Of a stretch of DNA of 49,485 nt, positions 1 through 8,654 are shown piece after piece. The stretch spans positions 1 to 49,485 of the forward strand of contig MFQC01000004.1 of assembly GCA_001784285.1 (NCBI GenBank), written 5' to 3'. The translations under genes and the position numbers were made by a program. Below the pieces are notes generated by a model. It saw only the letters and a list, made by a program, of their open reading frames with translations, made no database searches and had not been told where the DNA came from. Numbering within the stretch: position 1 is the first letter of the stretch; every line of letters begins with the position of its first letter. The DNA is from Candidatus Magasanikbacteria bacterium RIFCSPHIGHO2_02_FULL_48_18 (lineage in GTDB: Bacteria; Patescibacteriota; Patescibacteriia; Magasanikbacterales; UBA922).

Positions 1-92
1 ACCGCATCTCGGAAAACAGATGCATGGACTGACACCCGAAGAAAAATATCTAACTTTTATTGAAAAGTGTCACCCTTGAAGGTGAACCGTAC
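1..92 (+). mobile_element. 3' end of an insertion sequence (partial)
   Basis: The first 92 bases hold the last codons of a transposase followed by a terminal inverted repeat at 68-92. Read inward from the outer edge, this repeat is GTACGGTTCACC, six variable bases, then GGTGACA. The same pattern (GTACAGTTCACC, six bases, GGTGACA) occurs in opposite orientation at 49430-49454, so both window ends carry ends of the same IS family. The outer boundary at about base 92 is inferred from where the similarity stops. Confidence 0.75.
2..79 (+). CDS. Transposase C-terminal fragment (integrase-core type)
   Basis: Only the last 25 residues are present. They include GLTPEEKY near the end, which resembles the C-terminal tail of DDE integrase-core transposases of the IS3/IS481 type, where a GLTP-x-E motif follows the catalytic core. 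The stop codon lies inside the terminal inverted repeat, as expected for a compact IS. The catalytic residues are outside the window. Family assignment from such a short piece is tentative. Confidence 0.55.
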   Translation, partial: PHLGKQMHGLTPEEKYLTFIEKCHP

Positions 93-100
93 ACAGCCTC

Positions 101-129
101 TTGACACCACGAGACCCCCATGATATGAT
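101..129 (+). promoter_or_regulatory. Promoter of rpmE
   Basis: TTGACA (101-106), a 17-base spacer and TATGAT (124-129) form a near-consensus housekeeping promoter immediately downstream of the IS end. Transcription would start near 136, only about four bases before the rpmE start codon, so the mRNA is almost leaderless. Confidence 0.75.
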
Positions 130-139
130 TGATCCACTT

Positions 140-493
140 ATGAAACAAGACATTCATCCACAACTCCACCCGGTCGTGTTTGTTGACACCTCATGCAACG
201 CGGAATTTGTCACGACATCCACCATGACCTCTGAAGAAAAACGGGACATCAACGGAATTCCTCACTCGGTGATCCATCTTGAAATTTCTTCCGCGTCTCA
301 TCCATTTTATACCGGAAAACAAATCCTCGTGGATACGGCTCGCCGCGTTGAAAAATTTGAACAGCGCATGAAACAAAAAACAGAAACCGCATCCGTGCGA
401 AAAGGAAAAAAAGCAAAACGCCTGGCAAAACAACAAAAAGCCGACACAGAGGCACAGCCAGATGCAAAAAAAGACGCATCAGACAACGCGTAG
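140..493 (+). CDS. rpmE: Ribosomal protein bL31
   Basis: Protein of 117 residues. The N-terminal part matches bL31: KQDIHP at the start, then HPVVFVDTS, and SSASHPFYTGKQ followed by VDTARRVEKF. These are typical of the zinc-independent (type B-like) form, with no CxxC pair visible. A basic, low-complexity tail of about 35 residues rich in Lys, Ala and Gln extends beyond the usual bL31 length. The start at 140 is chosen because the predicted transcription start (about 136) excludes the upstream TTG and the ATG at 125. It is followed by a terminator. Confidence 0.93.
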   Translation: MKQDIHPQLHPVVFVDTSCNAEFVTTSTMTSEEKRDINGIPHSVIHLEISSASHPFYTGKQILVDTARRVEKFEQRMKQKTETASVRKGKKAKRLAKQQKADTEAQPDAKKDASDNA

Positions 494-509
494 CAGAACT
501 CCAACAGAG

Positions 510-540
510 GCAGACTTTTTTGAAAGTCTGCTTTTTATTT
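510..540 (+). terminator. Intrinsic terminator after rpmE
   Basis: GCAGACT (510-516) and AGTCTGC (525-531) form a 7-bp stem with an 8-base loop followed by TTTTTATTT. It ends the rpmE transcript before the prfA promoter. Confidence 0.85.
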
Positions 541-563
541 GCTGTATTCGTATCTGCTATACT
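535..563 (+). promoter_or_regulatory. Probable prfA promoter
   Basis: TATACT at 558-563 is a good -10 element. The hexamer 17 bases upstream (TTATTT, 535-540) is a weak -35. The start site would fall near 570, eight bases before the prfA ATG at 578. Confidence 0.5.
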
Positions 564-577
564 CTATCCATATCCCT

Positions 578-1639
578 ATGATCCACTCTCCCGAATTGAT
601 CATACAACGAAAAAACGACATTGAACGCCTTCTCCAGGATCCGGCGACGCTTGGCGACCCTCAAAAAATAAAAGCGCTTTCGCAAGAATTGACCGAGCTT
701 GAACCAAAGCTCGCGCTGATCCGAGAACTCACTTCCATCGAAAAAGAACTCGAAAGCATCAGCACACTTCTTGAAACCGAAGACGATTCTGACGTCCGTG
801 ATCTTGCGCTTGCGGAACAAAACGAACTGCAACAAAAACGAGAAACAACGCAACGCAACCTCTCGACGGCCCTGCGCCCGACCGACCCGATGGACAAAAA
901 AAATGTTATTGTGGAAATCCGCGCAGGCGCCGGCGGCGATGAAGCCAGTTTATTTGCGGGCGATCTGTTGCGCATGTACATGAAATACGCCGAAAAAAAA
1001 GGCTGGAAAAATTCGCTCCTCAGTGAAAGTCGCATTGGCATCGGGGGCTACAAAGAAATTATTTTTTCCATTTCCGGAACCAGCGTGTACAAGGACATGA
1101 AATATGAAATGGGCGTTCACCGCGTGCAACGCATTCCGGAAACTGAAAAATCCGGGCGCATCCACACATCAACCGCCAGTGTCGCGATTTTGCCGGAAAT
1201 TGAAGAACAGGAAATCCAGATCAATCCCAAAGATCTTCGCATTGATACATTTTGCGCCGGCGGCCATGGCGGCCAAAGCGTCAATACCACCTATAGCGCG
1301 GTCCGCATCACCCATATCCCGACCGGCATCGTCGCTCAATGCCAAGATGAAAAATCCCAGACGCAAAACAGGATAAAAGCAATGAACGTGCTCCGCGCGC
1401 GCATTTATGACATGGAACAAGAAAAAAAACGGGCCAATCTTGAAGCGGCGCGCCGGAAACAAATCGGCACCGGAGATCGAAGTGAAAAAATCCGCACGTA
1501 CAATTTTCCGCAAGACCGCATTACGGACCACCGAATCAAAAAAAGTTGGCATAATATCCAAACCATCCTCAATGGAGACCTCGACGACCTCATTGCATCT
1601 CTCCGGCAGGAAGATTATGCGGCGCAAGATGAATTATAA
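578..1639 (+). CDS. prfA: Peptide chain release factor 1
   Basis: Protein of 353 residues, the usual RF1 length. It recognises UAA/UAG stop codons and triggers peptide release. Visible features are the GAGGDEAS stretch after the N-terminal coiled coil, a PxT recognition tripeptide (Pro-Glu-Thr in [10 protein letters not shown]) in the position of E. coli PAT, and the catalytic GGQ in [12 protein letters not shown]. No SPF tripeptide of RF2 is present. The ATG at 578 lies just after the predicted transcription start. The 3' end overlaps the next gene by 11 bases. PrmC, the enzyme that methylates the GGQ glutamine, is encoded two genes downstream. Confidence 0.97.
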   Translation: MIHSPELIIQRKNDIERLLQDPATLGDPQKIKALSQELTELEPKLALIRELTSIEKELESISTLLETEDDSDVRDLALAEQNELQQKRETTQRNLSTALRPTDPMDKKNVIVEIRAGAGGDEASLFAGDLLRMYMKYAEKKGWKNSLLSESRIGIGGYKEIIFSISGTSVYKDMKYEMGVHRVQRIPETEKSGRIHTSTASVAILPEIEEQEIQINPKDLRIDTFCAGGHGGQSVNTTYSAVRITHIPTGIVAQCQDEKSQTQNRIKAMNVLRARIYDMEQEKKRANLEAARRKQIGTGDRSEKIRTYNFPQDRITDHRIKKSWHNIQTILNGDLDDLIASLRQEDYAAQDEL

Positions 1640-3188
1640 TATCCAATCGCCACAACAAAAATCCACATGGCCCGCGCATACAGACATTCTCTTTTTGGGT
1701 GTCCTCGCTTTTGGTGTTGCCATACGACTCTCTTTTCTTCTTCATCGCGGAACATTCTGGTTTGACGAATTTTTTAGCGTGCATTTTGCCGCGCTTCCTT
1801 GGAACGAATTTATCCGATACGCGATTCTTGAGACCAATCCGCCGCTGTTTGCCTTCCTTTTGCGGGCGTACCTCTCTTTGGCGCCGTCCATGACCGAATT
1901 GTGGGTTCGGCTTCCTTCTCTTTTTTTGAATGTGGGATCAATGGGGCTCTTGTATTGGTACGGCGTTACGTTTTTTTCAAAGCGAACCGCCCAATACAGT
2001 ACGATTTTTTTTGCCCTCTCCGGAATCCAACTCTTTCTCGCGACCGAAGCGCGCGCGTATAGCCTGCTTCTTTTTTTAACGCTGTTTTCCATGGCGCTCT
2101 TTACCCAAGAATTCCTCTCTGGCAAACATAGCCGAAGAACACGAATCGGTTTTGGAATCGTGCAATTTTTACTTCTGTTTTCTCACCTCACCGCCATCCT
2201 TATTCCCCTTATACAATGGATGTGCCTCCGCACGACACAGAATGCCAAACAAAACACCAGGCGCTGGCTTGCAACCCACGCGGTGATCCTTCCCTTGTGG
2301 ATCCTCTGGACAGGCATTTCCTTTTTTACAAAACCAAAATCAAGTGTGCTCCAATCCTGGTATCTTGATTCGCTCAATGACACCTCGCACACGTTCTTTG
2401 ACCTTTTGCTGAGCGCGTTTATGAACATGCCAATCACACCGACCATTGCGACGTTGTTTGTCGCCGCAAGTATCGGCATGGGCATTCTCGGATGGCGTTG
2501 TATCAAAAAACAAACTGAAAAAAAATCTCTTTTTCTGTTCATTGCCCTCTCCGCGCTTCTGCCGCCTTTCATTGCGTCGTTCTTTGGCGTGGGAACAACA
2601 AAATATATCAGTATTGCGATTCCGGCGCTCTATCTTCTTGTCGGCGCCATCTTCGACGATCAGATACCCCGCGCAAAAACCGCTCTTTCTTTTGTTATGA
2701 TTGGAGCGCTCTTGGGTCCTGCGGCGACAACGCTCGCCTCGCAGAAAATTTTCTCTTGGCGCGACTATACGCAATATATTGAAATACATGAAACACCGCA
2801 CAGTGTAACGCTCATTGACCCGTTCCAAGAAACACTGCCCTTCAACGCATATTACACCGGAACGCAACCGGTCGTTGGGGTGTATCTCAGAGACGACACA
2901 CTCTCACTTGAGGAACGCATTGTCCGATATAATTGGAATACCCACCCCGTCGCGAATACAGAACTCAAGTCATGGATCAACGCCGCGATTCCTTCCGACG
3001 CCGATACAATATTTTTAATCCAATACGGAGAAGAACATTCCCGCATCCACGATATTCTTTTTGAAAACGGATGGGCAATTCGCGCCATAGTGCCATCCCA
3101 TGGTATTATAAATATCTCTCTTTTTGAATGGTATGCCTCAAACCGTGAAACAACTGCTGAAGCAGGCAAAAAAACACAATCATACTGA
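1629..3188 (+). CDS. Membrane glycosyltransferase, GT39/PMT-like
   Basis: Polytopic membrane protein of 519 residues. The N-terminal part carries FWFDEFFS between the first two membrane segments. An acidic pair in this loop is the catalytic signature of GT-C enzymes of the PMT/ArnT type, which use polyprenyl-phosphate sugars on the outer face of the membrane. About nine to eleven hydrophobic segments follow, then a soluble C-terminal domain of roughly 130 residues. The start at 1629 (MNYNIQ) overlaps prfA by 11 bases; ATG 1617 is an alternative. The 3' end overlaps prmC by 56 bases. The sugar and acceptor cannot be read from sequence. Confidence 0.75.
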   Translation: MNYNIQSPQQKSTWPAHTDILFLGVLAFGVAIRLSFLLHRGTFWFDEFFSVHFAALPWNEFIRYAILETNPPLFAFLLRAYLSLAPSMTELWVRLPSLFLNVGSMGLLYWYGVTFFSKRTAQYSTIFFALSGIQLFLATEARAYSLLLFLTLFSMALFTQEFLSGKHSRRTRIGFGIVQFLLLFSHLTAILIPLIQWMCLRTTQNAKQNTRRWLATHAVILPLWILWTGISFFTKPKSSVLQSWYLDSLNDTSHTFFDLLLSAFMNMPITPTIATLFVAASIGMGILGWRCIKKQTEKKSLFLFIALSALLPPFIASFFGVGTTKYISIAIPALYLLVGAIFDDQIPRAKTALSFVMIGALLGPAATTLASQKIFSWRDYTQYIEIHETPHSVTLIDPFQETLPFNAYYTGTQPVVGVYLRDDTLSLEERIVRYNWNTHPVANTELKSWINAAIPSDADTIFLIQYGEEHSRIHDILFENGWAIRAIVPSHGIINISLFEWYASNRETTAEAGKKTQSY

Positions 3189-4023
3189 CGCGCTCGACGC
3201 AGAATATCTTTTGGCGCACGTTCTTCGCGCGACGAGAGAAGCGGTGCTCGCTCACCCCGAACGGCGCGTCTCGGCTTTTCAGACATGGCAATACCGCCGC
3301 ATGATACAAAAACGCGCCACAGGAATTCCGGTTCATTATCTCGTGAAAAAAGCGGAATTTTATGGCCTTTCTTTTTTCGTTAATGCGCACGTCCTCATCC
3401 CTCGGCCATCGACAGAAACACTGGCCGAAGCCGCAACGGCATTGATAAGCGAGTATGCCGCCCATCCGGATCACATGCTTTTTATGGATATTGGAACCGG
3501 TTCTGGCGCTATTCCCATTGCCGTTCTCCGCTCGTTGCCGCCAAAAATCAGCCATCCCGCTACCATCGCAACCGATATTTCTCGAAACGCTCTTGCGGTC
3601 GCCAAAAAAAATGCAAAGATGCACGGACTTGCAATCACATTCCTTCACGGACACCTGCTAAGGCCGGTGATGCGCGACTGGCACAAAACATACGGCCACA
3701 TACGGCATATTATTCTCACCGCAAATCTCCCCTACCTCACCAAAGAAGAAATCAAAGAATCAAACACGATCCGCCACGAACCCCTCATTTCATTGTGGGG
3801 GCCGGAAAATGGATTGGGGTGGTATCGCGCACTGCTTGAGCAAATGACGGACGTATGGAGCATGCCAATCGAATCTTTCACCGCTTTTTTTGAGATGAAT
3901 CCGCACCAAATGGCGGAAGCGAGCGCCATGGTCCTCGCGCATTTTCCTTCTGCGCATATTGCCATTGAAAAAGATTTGGGCGGTCTCGACCGCATGCTTC
4001 GCGTAGAAATCGCCAAACCGTAA
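3133..4023 (+). CDS. prmC: Release factor glutamine methyltransferase PrmC
   Basis: Protein of 296 residues that methylates the glutamine of the GGQ motif in release factors. An N-terminal helical domain (about 1-90) precedes an SAM-binding Rossmann domain with MDIGTGSGAIPIAVL. The usual NPPY catalytic motif reads NLPY (in TANLPYLTKEE). That variant retains Asn and Pro-Tyr and is known in related N-methyltransferases. The ATG at 3133 is preferred over a TTG three codons earlier. The gene begins inside the GT39 gene and is grouped with prfA, its substrate gene. It ends 12 bases from the convergent DUF3048 gene with no visible terminator. Confidence 0.92.
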   Translation: MPQTVKQLLKQAKKHNHTDALDAEYLLAHVLRATREAVLAHPERRVSAFQTWQYRRMIQKRATGIPVHYLVKKAEFYGLSFFVNAHVLIPRPSTETLAEAATALISEYAAHPDHMLFMDIGTGSGAIPIAVLRSLPPKISHPATIATDISRNALAVAKKNAKMHGLAITFLHGHLLRPVMRDWHKTYGHIRHIILTANLPYLTKEEIKESNTIRHEPLISLWGPENGLGWYRALLEQMTDVWSMPIESFTAFFEMNPHQMAEASAMVLAHFPSAHIAIEKDLGGLDRMLRVEIAKP

Positions 4024-4035
4024 CCGCCGCGTTTT

Positions 4036-5160
4036 CTACTCTTCATTTTTCCCAAAAGAAAGACTCCCGTGCTGATTCAACACTTCAATCCAAATTTTTC
4101 CTGGATTGAGCGGAATGACATCTCCATTCGTGTCTCGCCACTCGGTCCGGTCTGACGCGCTTTGTTTTTTCCATACGCCCTCAATCATGCGCCCATCGCG
4201 AAACACCACGGCACGGCCCTCTCCAACCGTCTCCATGCCGAGCCGCCCGATGGCGTCGAGAACCGTGGTTGTCACAAATTGCACAACGACCGTATCCGCG
4301 AGTATAGGGTTTCCTCCTTCATCGGTCTGTTTTCCTTCGACTTGGTATCGTTCATATTGGTTGGTTGAAGTCGCATATCGCCAGATTGCTTCATACACCG
4401 ACCCGTTGAATGTTGTCGTAAAGACATCCGCGCAAGAAGCGAGTGAATCGGTCAATTCGTCGCACGGACTCATTGCGCCAAACGACCATCCATCAAAGGT
4501 GCTTGTTGCGGCAAATGCGTCATAATCGGCAAATGCGGTATTCCATAGTTTGCTCGAGGTGTACACATTGTGGGGCGCAAAACGGCCGTCATCGCGCCAA
4601 TAATACCACCCGCGATAAAACTCATTGAGGTCATGGACGCCCCACGCTTCGATGCGATCCAAAGCGTCCTGAGAGCCGCCAACATGCATATAGAGCGGTG
4701 TCCCATATTCGCGCAACCAATCCACATAATATGGCCGCGCGCTTCGGACAGGCCCTACCTTTTCGCTCTCCGCATTTGCTGGAAATATGGCGAGAAACCG
4801 AGAAAAATTTGCTTCAACCGGCGCTTCGTAGACAACCGATGCTTCGTGGATGCCGGACAAAGGCCGCGCGTCCCAATGATTTTCAATCATGACTGCCACC
4901 AAAAGCGGGTATGCATCTTCTTGTGAAGAAACGCACACGCCATCGAGCGCGCGGCGAAACGGACAAACCCCCTCGGTATTTTCAAGAACAATATTTTCTG
5001 AGGATACAACCGCCGACTCACGGCTGGTCAGCCCGCGTGCAAAAAACCATACGCTGAGCGCCGCCGCAACACAAACAAAAAATGCCAGGCCGGCAAGGAG
5101 ATATGTATTTTTCTGAAAAAGATGGGAAAGAGAAATGAACAATTTTTTTTTGGACGGCAT
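4036..5160 (-). CDS. DUF3048 (YerB-like) membrane-anchored protein
   Basis: Protein of 374 residues. One N-terminal membrane segment (about residues 18-40) is followed by an extracytoplasmic region. The conserved DUF3048 features are MIENHWDARPLSG, VVYEAPVE, FLAIF, VGPVRSARPY and MHVGGS. The family includes the Bacillus lipoprotein YerB; its biochemical role is not established. Here the anchor is a transmembrane helix, since no lipobox cysteine is visible. The start at 5160 (MPSKKK) is preferred over the ATG four codons upstream. It lies downstream of rplY, separated by a terminator-like hairpin. Confidence 0.85.
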   Translation of the reverse strand: MPSKKKLFISLSHLFQKNTYLLAGLAFFVCVAAALSVWFFARGLTSRESAVVSSENIVLENTEGVCPFRRALDGVCVSSQEDAYPLLVAVMIENHWDARPLSGIHEASVVYEAPVEANFSRFLAIFPANAESEKVGPVRSARPYYVDWLREYGTPLYMHVGGSQDALDRIEAWGVHDLNEFYRGWYYWRDDGRFAPHNVYTSSKLWNTAFADYDAFAATSTFDGWSFGAMSPCDELTDSLASCADVFTTTFNGSVYEAIWRYATSTNQYERYQVEGKQTDEGGNPILADTVVVQFVTTTVLDAIGRLGMETVGEGRAVVFRDGRMIEGVWKKQSASDRTEWRDTNGDVIPLNPGKIWIEVLNQHGSLSFGKNEE

Positions 5161-5196
5161 ACAAAAAATCAAATGTCAAACGTTGTGTCCCCATAC

Positions 5197-5235
5197 TACC
5201 AAAAAAGAAGCCGCGTGAAAAGCGGCTTCTTTGGT
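5197..5235 (-). terminator. Terminator downstream of rplY
   Basis: AGAAGCCGC (5206-5214) pairs perfectly with GCGGCTTCT (5222-5230) around a 7-base loop, with ACCAAA/TTGGT extending the stem. On the minus strand the stem is followed by TTTTTT, giving an intrinsic terminator for rplY. The T-run is weaker in the plus direction. Confidence 0.8.
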
Positions 5236-5258
5236 AAGATGAAATGACAAGAGAAACG

Positions 5259-5936
5259 CTATTCGTTTGCTTTTTTGGCCTCGGCCTCGGCTTCGCCTGC
5301 CTCTTCTTCCTTCTTCTTTGCTTCCACTTCAACCGTATCAATGCTTCCAATTTGCGATTCCTCCATCGCTTTCAACTGTTCTTCCGAGAGCGGCGCAGAA
5401 ACCTTGACCACCAATTCATCGAGAGAACTGGTAATTTCAATCCCGGGGGGAACGACCAAATCTTTTACATACAGAAAATCAGTAAATGTTTTGAGCACGC
5501 TCACATCAACCACAAGAGACGAGACCAAATCTTTTGGCAAGCATTTGACATCGACGGACGCGACGCCCTTTTGGAGGGTGCCGCCAAGCGCTTTCACAGC
5601 CATGGATTCTCCGACAAATTCCAATTCAATCGTGGCATGCATTTGCTCTCGCATGTTGATTCGGCGAAAATCAACATGAATAATGGATTGCTTCACCGGA
5701 TCGTACTGCACATCCTGGATCAATACTTTGGAGGGCTCCCCTTCCCCTTCCACCGACAAATCAACCAAACTCGATTCGCCCGCTTCATGATACAATTTTT
5801 CAAACGGCACGCGCTCGACCGATAAAACAACCGGCTCTGTTCCCGGCCCGTACAATACGGACGGCACCCGTCCGGAAGCGCGAAGGGCTACCGCGTCTCC
5901 TTTGTTTCTTTTTTTGGTCTGAAGTTCAAACGTCAT
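5259..5936 (-). CDS. rplY: Ribosomal protein bL25, CTC/TL5 type
   Basis: Protein of 225 residues that binds 5S rRNA. The N-terminal bL25 domain (about 1-90) shows GRVPSVLYGPG and VQYDPVKQSIIHVDF, typical of the family. A C-terminal TL5-type beta domain follows (about 95-185), with VSVLKTFTDFLYVKDLVVPPGIEI. A tail rich in Glu, Ala and Lys completes the protein. The start at 5936 (MTFELQTKKR) fits the family N-terminus; the longer reading adds an unrelated hydrophobic stretch. It lies 29 bases downstream of a zinc-ribbon gene and probably shares its promoter. Confidence 0.95.
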   Translation of the reverse strand: MTFELQTKKRNKGDAVALRASGRVPSVLYGPGTEPVVLSVERVPFEKLYHEAGESSLVDLSVEGEGEPSKVLIQDVQYDPVKQSIIHVDFRRINMREQMHATIELEFVGESMAVKALGGTLQKGVASVDVKCLPKDLVSSLVVDVSVLKTFTDFLYVKDLVVPPGIEITSSLDELVVKVSAPLSEEQLKAMEESQIGSIDTVEVEAKKKEEEAGEAEAEAKKANE

Positions 5937-5965
5937 AACAATGCGGATAAACGAAAAAGACAAAA

Positions 5966-6355
5966 TTAGTGGGCGCGCGAACGCGCGCGGCATACCGAAT
6001 GGCCAAACTGTTTTCCCTGCTTATGCAATACCGTATGAAAGGACAACACATCATCTTCGGCCAACGATTCGGCGCTGTAAAAGCGCACGACATCTTCTGC
6101 GGTTAAATCGGTGTACAATCCTACCGAACTGACGCCGAGTTCCGAAACGGCCAAAATCGCAAGCACGGCATTGCGGCACTGAGAACAGGTAATATGCACC
6201 AGCTCAATCGGCCGCTCTTCATACAAGACGTGAACCCGCGCTTCGCGTTCGTATTCTTTTTTGCACAACGGACAATGGCGCATAAACAGAAGCTTCTCTT
6301 GCAGTCGGCGCAACAAAGAAGAATCTGGCGGTACTTTCTTTTCATGTGACTTCAT
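5966..6355 (-). CDS. Small zinc-ribbon protein of unknown function
   Basis: Protein of 129 residues. CPLC (about residues 28-31) and CSQC (about 57-60) form a four-cysteine zinc-ribbon-like arrangement, with the intervening segment rich in beta-prone residues. The rest is a small acidic domain with no family that I recognise. It is the first gene after a strong promoter and precedes rplY by 29 bases, so co-transcription with a ribosomal protein gene is likely. A role in translation or RNA binding is only suggested by this context. Confidence 0.7.
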   Translation of the reverse strand: MKSHEKKVPPDSSLLRRLQEKLLFMRHCPLCKKEYEREARVHVLYEERPIELVHITCSQCRNAVLAILAVSELGVSSVGLYTDLTAEDVVRFYSAESLAEDDVLSFHTVLHKQGKQFGHSVCRARSRAH

Positions 6356-6368
6356 ATACCATCAAAAA

Positions 6369-6407
6369 CGTGCCACATGCTCGAAAACTCTCTCGAGAAA
6401 TGTGACG
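6369..6407 (-). promoter_or_regulatory. Leader hairpin before zinc-ribbon gene and rplY
   Basis: On the minus strand a two-part stem-loop occupies nearly the whole leader. CGTCACAT pairs with ATGTGGCACG at the base, and CTCGA pairs with TCGAG at the top around a GAGAGTTT loop. It starts almost at the predicted transcription start (about 6404). It could be an RNA regulatory element or a stability hairpin. Confidence 0.5.
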
Positions 6408-6410
6408 CAA

Positions 6411-6439
6411 ACTATATCAAAAGTATATCAGACTGTCAA
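6411..6439 (-). promoter_or_regulatory. Promoter of zinc-ribbon gene and rplY
   Basis: On the minus strand TTGACA (6439-6434), a 17-base spacer and TATAGT (6416-6411). This is a near-consensus promoter with a start near 6404 and a leader of about 50 bases. Confidence 0.8.
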
Positions 6440-6471
6440 GATCACGGCAACCCCTCGCCGATAACGGCGCA

Positions 6472-7575
6472 TTATGCTCTGCCAAACCGAAAGACGCTTT
6501 CCGCAACGCCGATCAAGAGACAATTGATGAGAAGCGACGACCCACCATAACTCAAAAACGGCAACGGAATGCCAGTCACCGGAAACAATCCGATGGCCGC
6601 GCACATATTAATAACCGTCTGAACAAAAAACAGAACGCTCACGCCAAGAACCGTGTACGTGGCAAAATCATCCCTTCCGTGAAGGGCAATCTGAATCAAC
6701 CGAAAAAATAAAACCAAATACAAAAGCAACACAATGCCAACCCCCACAAAACCAAGCTCTTCTCCGATGACAGAAAAAATGAAATCGGTTTGCGCTTCCG
6801 GCAAAAAATGCAACTGGCTCTGCGACCCAAATCCCAACCCCCGGCCAAAAAAATTCCCCGAGCCAATCGCAATGAGCGACTGCATCACATTATATCCCGA
6901 ACCCAAAGGGTCGCGCTCCGGGTGAAGAAACGTAAAAATCCGTTCCTTCTGGTACGGGGCGAAAAAAAAGAACCACGCAAGAATCGCCGCTCCAACGCCA
7001 AGCGCAATCAGCGTGCCGATATAGCGCCATTTTGTCTTGCTTAAGAGAAGCAGACCGAACCAAATGCTTCCAATGATAAGCGCGGACCCGAGATCCGGCT
7101 GAAACAACACAGGAACAATCAAGAGCGCCGTCACCATGCCGGTCGAAACCACGAACTGCCAGGCATAAAACTGGCGTTTAAACCGCGCAATGCGGTAGGC
7201 GAGAAAAAGAATCAATCCCAATTTTGCAAATTCCACCGGCTGAAAAGAAAAACCAGCGACACGAAACCACCCTGTTGTCCCCCGGATCGTCGTGCCAAAA
7301 AACAATACCAACACCAACAGAACGAGTGCTCCGGCATACACGACAGGCGCAAACGACTGATACGCGCGGACATGAATGAGCGATCCGCCAAAAATGCACA
7401 GGAGCCCAAGAAAGAGCGCCACGGCTTGTTTTGGAAAAAATTGTAGCGTTTCGCCACGAGACAAGTCAACGCTATACATTGCGGCAAGACCGATCATGCT
7501 CAATACAAACACCACCAGGACAAGCACCCAATCAAAATGGCGAGACGAAAAACCATCAAGGAAAGAAAAGCGCAT
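6472..7575 (-). CDS. rodA: Rod-shape SEDS glycosyltransferase RodA
   Basis: Polytopic SEDS protein of 367 residues that polymerises lipid II into glycan strands. Family motifs visible are TTGWFRVAGFSFQPVEFAK, QPDLGSA, the EAQTDFIFSVIGEE segment that carries the catalytic Asp, and the C-terminal GIPLPFLSYGGSS. About ten membrane helices are apparent. Length and the FQPVEFAK form fit RodA better than FtsW, but the two are close. It begins 17 bases after an upstream membrane-anchored gene and is probably co-transcribed with it. No dedicated PBP2 partner is in the window. Confidence 0.9.
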   Translation of the reverse strand: MRFSFLDGFSSRHFDWVLVLVVFVLSMIGLAAMYSVDLSRGETLQFFPKQAVALFLGLLCIFGGSLIHVRAYQSFAPVVYAGALVLLVLVLFFGTTIRGTTGWFRVAGFSFQPVEFAKLGLILFLAYRIARFKRQFYAWQFVVSTGMVTALLIVPVLFQPDLGSALIIGSIWFGLLLLSKTKWRYIGTLIALGVGAAILAWFFFFAPYQKERIFTFLHPERDPLGSGYNVMQSLIAIGSGNFFGRGLGFGSQSQLHFLPEAQTDFIFSVIGEELGFVGVGIVLLLYLVLFFRLIQIALHGRDDFATYTVLGVSVLFFVQTVINMCAAIGLFPVTGIPLPFLSYGGSSLLINCLLIGVAESVFRFGRA

Positions 7576-7592
7576 GGAACAAAAAATTGCGC

Positions 7593-8507
7593 CTACACGG
7601 ATGGCACCATAAATTCTTCCTCATGGAAGGGATTCATGAGCGGCGTAACGCGCACATCGGTTACCGTAACAGGATCTTGAAAAAGACGCAAGCTCACGGA
7701 CGCAGTGTGTTGGGCGGGAAACGGATTGAGAAACACTGTCGTCACGCCGACAGGAGTATCCTGGTCCAAAAATTCAACTGCAAACACGCCATTCCAATAC
7801 CCATACGCTGTATCATTGGCAATGTCAAAGGAAACAATATGCGCGGGGATATCCGCAACCATGCTCTTCCGCACAAAAGAGACCTGGCTCACGGACACCT
7901 GCAGTCGGTCCTGAATATATCGAGGCACATCCACAATATCATGCGGCGAAACACGGTCCCAATGGATCGAGACGAGAGAAAGGCGAGCCGAAGAAATCGG
8001 CCCTTCAAGCGCATATCCGAGAAAAAAAATAGGTTGTTCTTGCCCGGGGAGAATCGTCGCGGTTTTTGGCTCGGTCGCACCCGAACCAAAGACAAACTGA
8101 TACTCAATCGTTGCAACATGACGCACATTCGGGTTGAACACATGGGCGGAAAAATCAATCTTGCCTTCGGTGCTCGGAAAAGAAGACACGCGAGAAATCT
8201 GAAGGCTCTTTGCCTGGTAAAAGGGCTTGGTTTGTTCAAAATTAGGAAATGACCGAACCCTCGCGAAGACAAGCGACACCTCCTCGCCATACCCCACCAA
8301 CAGATATTCGGCCCAGGCGTATACGCCATAGGCATTCAATCCAATGCCAACAAACAACAAAAACCCAATGAATGCGTTCCTCAACCATACTTTGTGGCGC
8401 ACATACCACTCTGCAAGCCAAAAATCTCGAGGACCCAAATCGGCCAGCGGACTTTGATATCGGAGTATTTTTGATTTTTCTTTTTTGGTATTTCCAAACA
8501 GTCCCAT
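7593..8507 (-). CDS. Membrane-anchored protein of unknown function
   Basis: Protein of 304 residues. A cytoplasmic N-terminus of about 45 residues is followed by a single membrane helix (roughly residues 46-68) and a long extracytoplasmic domain of beta-prone sequence. I do not recognise a family. The start at 8507 (MGLFGNTK) is preferred over an ATG five codons upstream. It lies directly upstream of rodA in the same orientation, so an envelope or cell-wall role is plausible but only inferred from context. Confidence 0.7.
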   Translation of the reverse strand: MGLFGNTKKEKSKILRYQSPLADLGPRDFWLAEWYVRHKVWLRNAFIGFLLFVGIGLNAYGVYAWAEYLLVGYGEEVSLVFARVRSFPNFEQTKPFYQAKSLQISRVSSFPSTEGKIDFSAHVFNPNVRHVATIEYQFVFGSGATEPKTATILPGQEQPIFFLGYALEGPISSARLSLVSIHWDRVSPHDIVDVPRYIQDRLQVSVSQVSFVRKSMVADIPAHIVSFDIANDTAYGYWNGVFAVEFLDQDTPVGVTTVFLNPFPAQHTASVSLRLFQDPVTVTDVRVTPLMNPFHEEEFMVPSV

Positions 8508-8531
8508 ACCGCAAAAAAACATTTTTGTTGG

Positions 8532-8566
8532 AGTATAGTATAGCGCACATCGCCTGCTTTTACCAA
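8532..8566 (-). promoter_or_regulatory. Promoter of the rodA unit
   Basis: On the minus strand two overlapping TATACT hexamers (8542-8537 and 8537-8532) lie downstream of TTGGTA (8566-8561, 18-base spacer to the first). They are positioned to transcribe the membrane-anchored gene and rodA, divergent from gyrB. Confidence 0.6.
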
Positions 8567-8587
8567 AAAAAGACAGCTATTTTTCGC

Positions 8588-8616
8588 TTGCGATTGTCGC
8601 GTCGGTGTGATACACT
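8588..8616 (+). promoter_or_regulatory. Promoter of gyrB
   Basis: TTGCGA (8588-8593), 17-base spacer, TACACT (8611-8616) with an upstream TGA giving an extended -10. Start near 8623, about 32 bases before the gyrB ATG. Confidence 0.65.
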
Positions 8617-8654
8617 CATCCTGTTTTTCATTGCACTCAACGCACCTCTCTCCT

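Noticed and set aside
7431-8252. A 273-codon plus-strand frame opposite rodA and the upstream unknown gene
   Set aside because: Antisense to two better supported minus-strand genes that follow a good promoter; Arg/His-rich composition without motifs.
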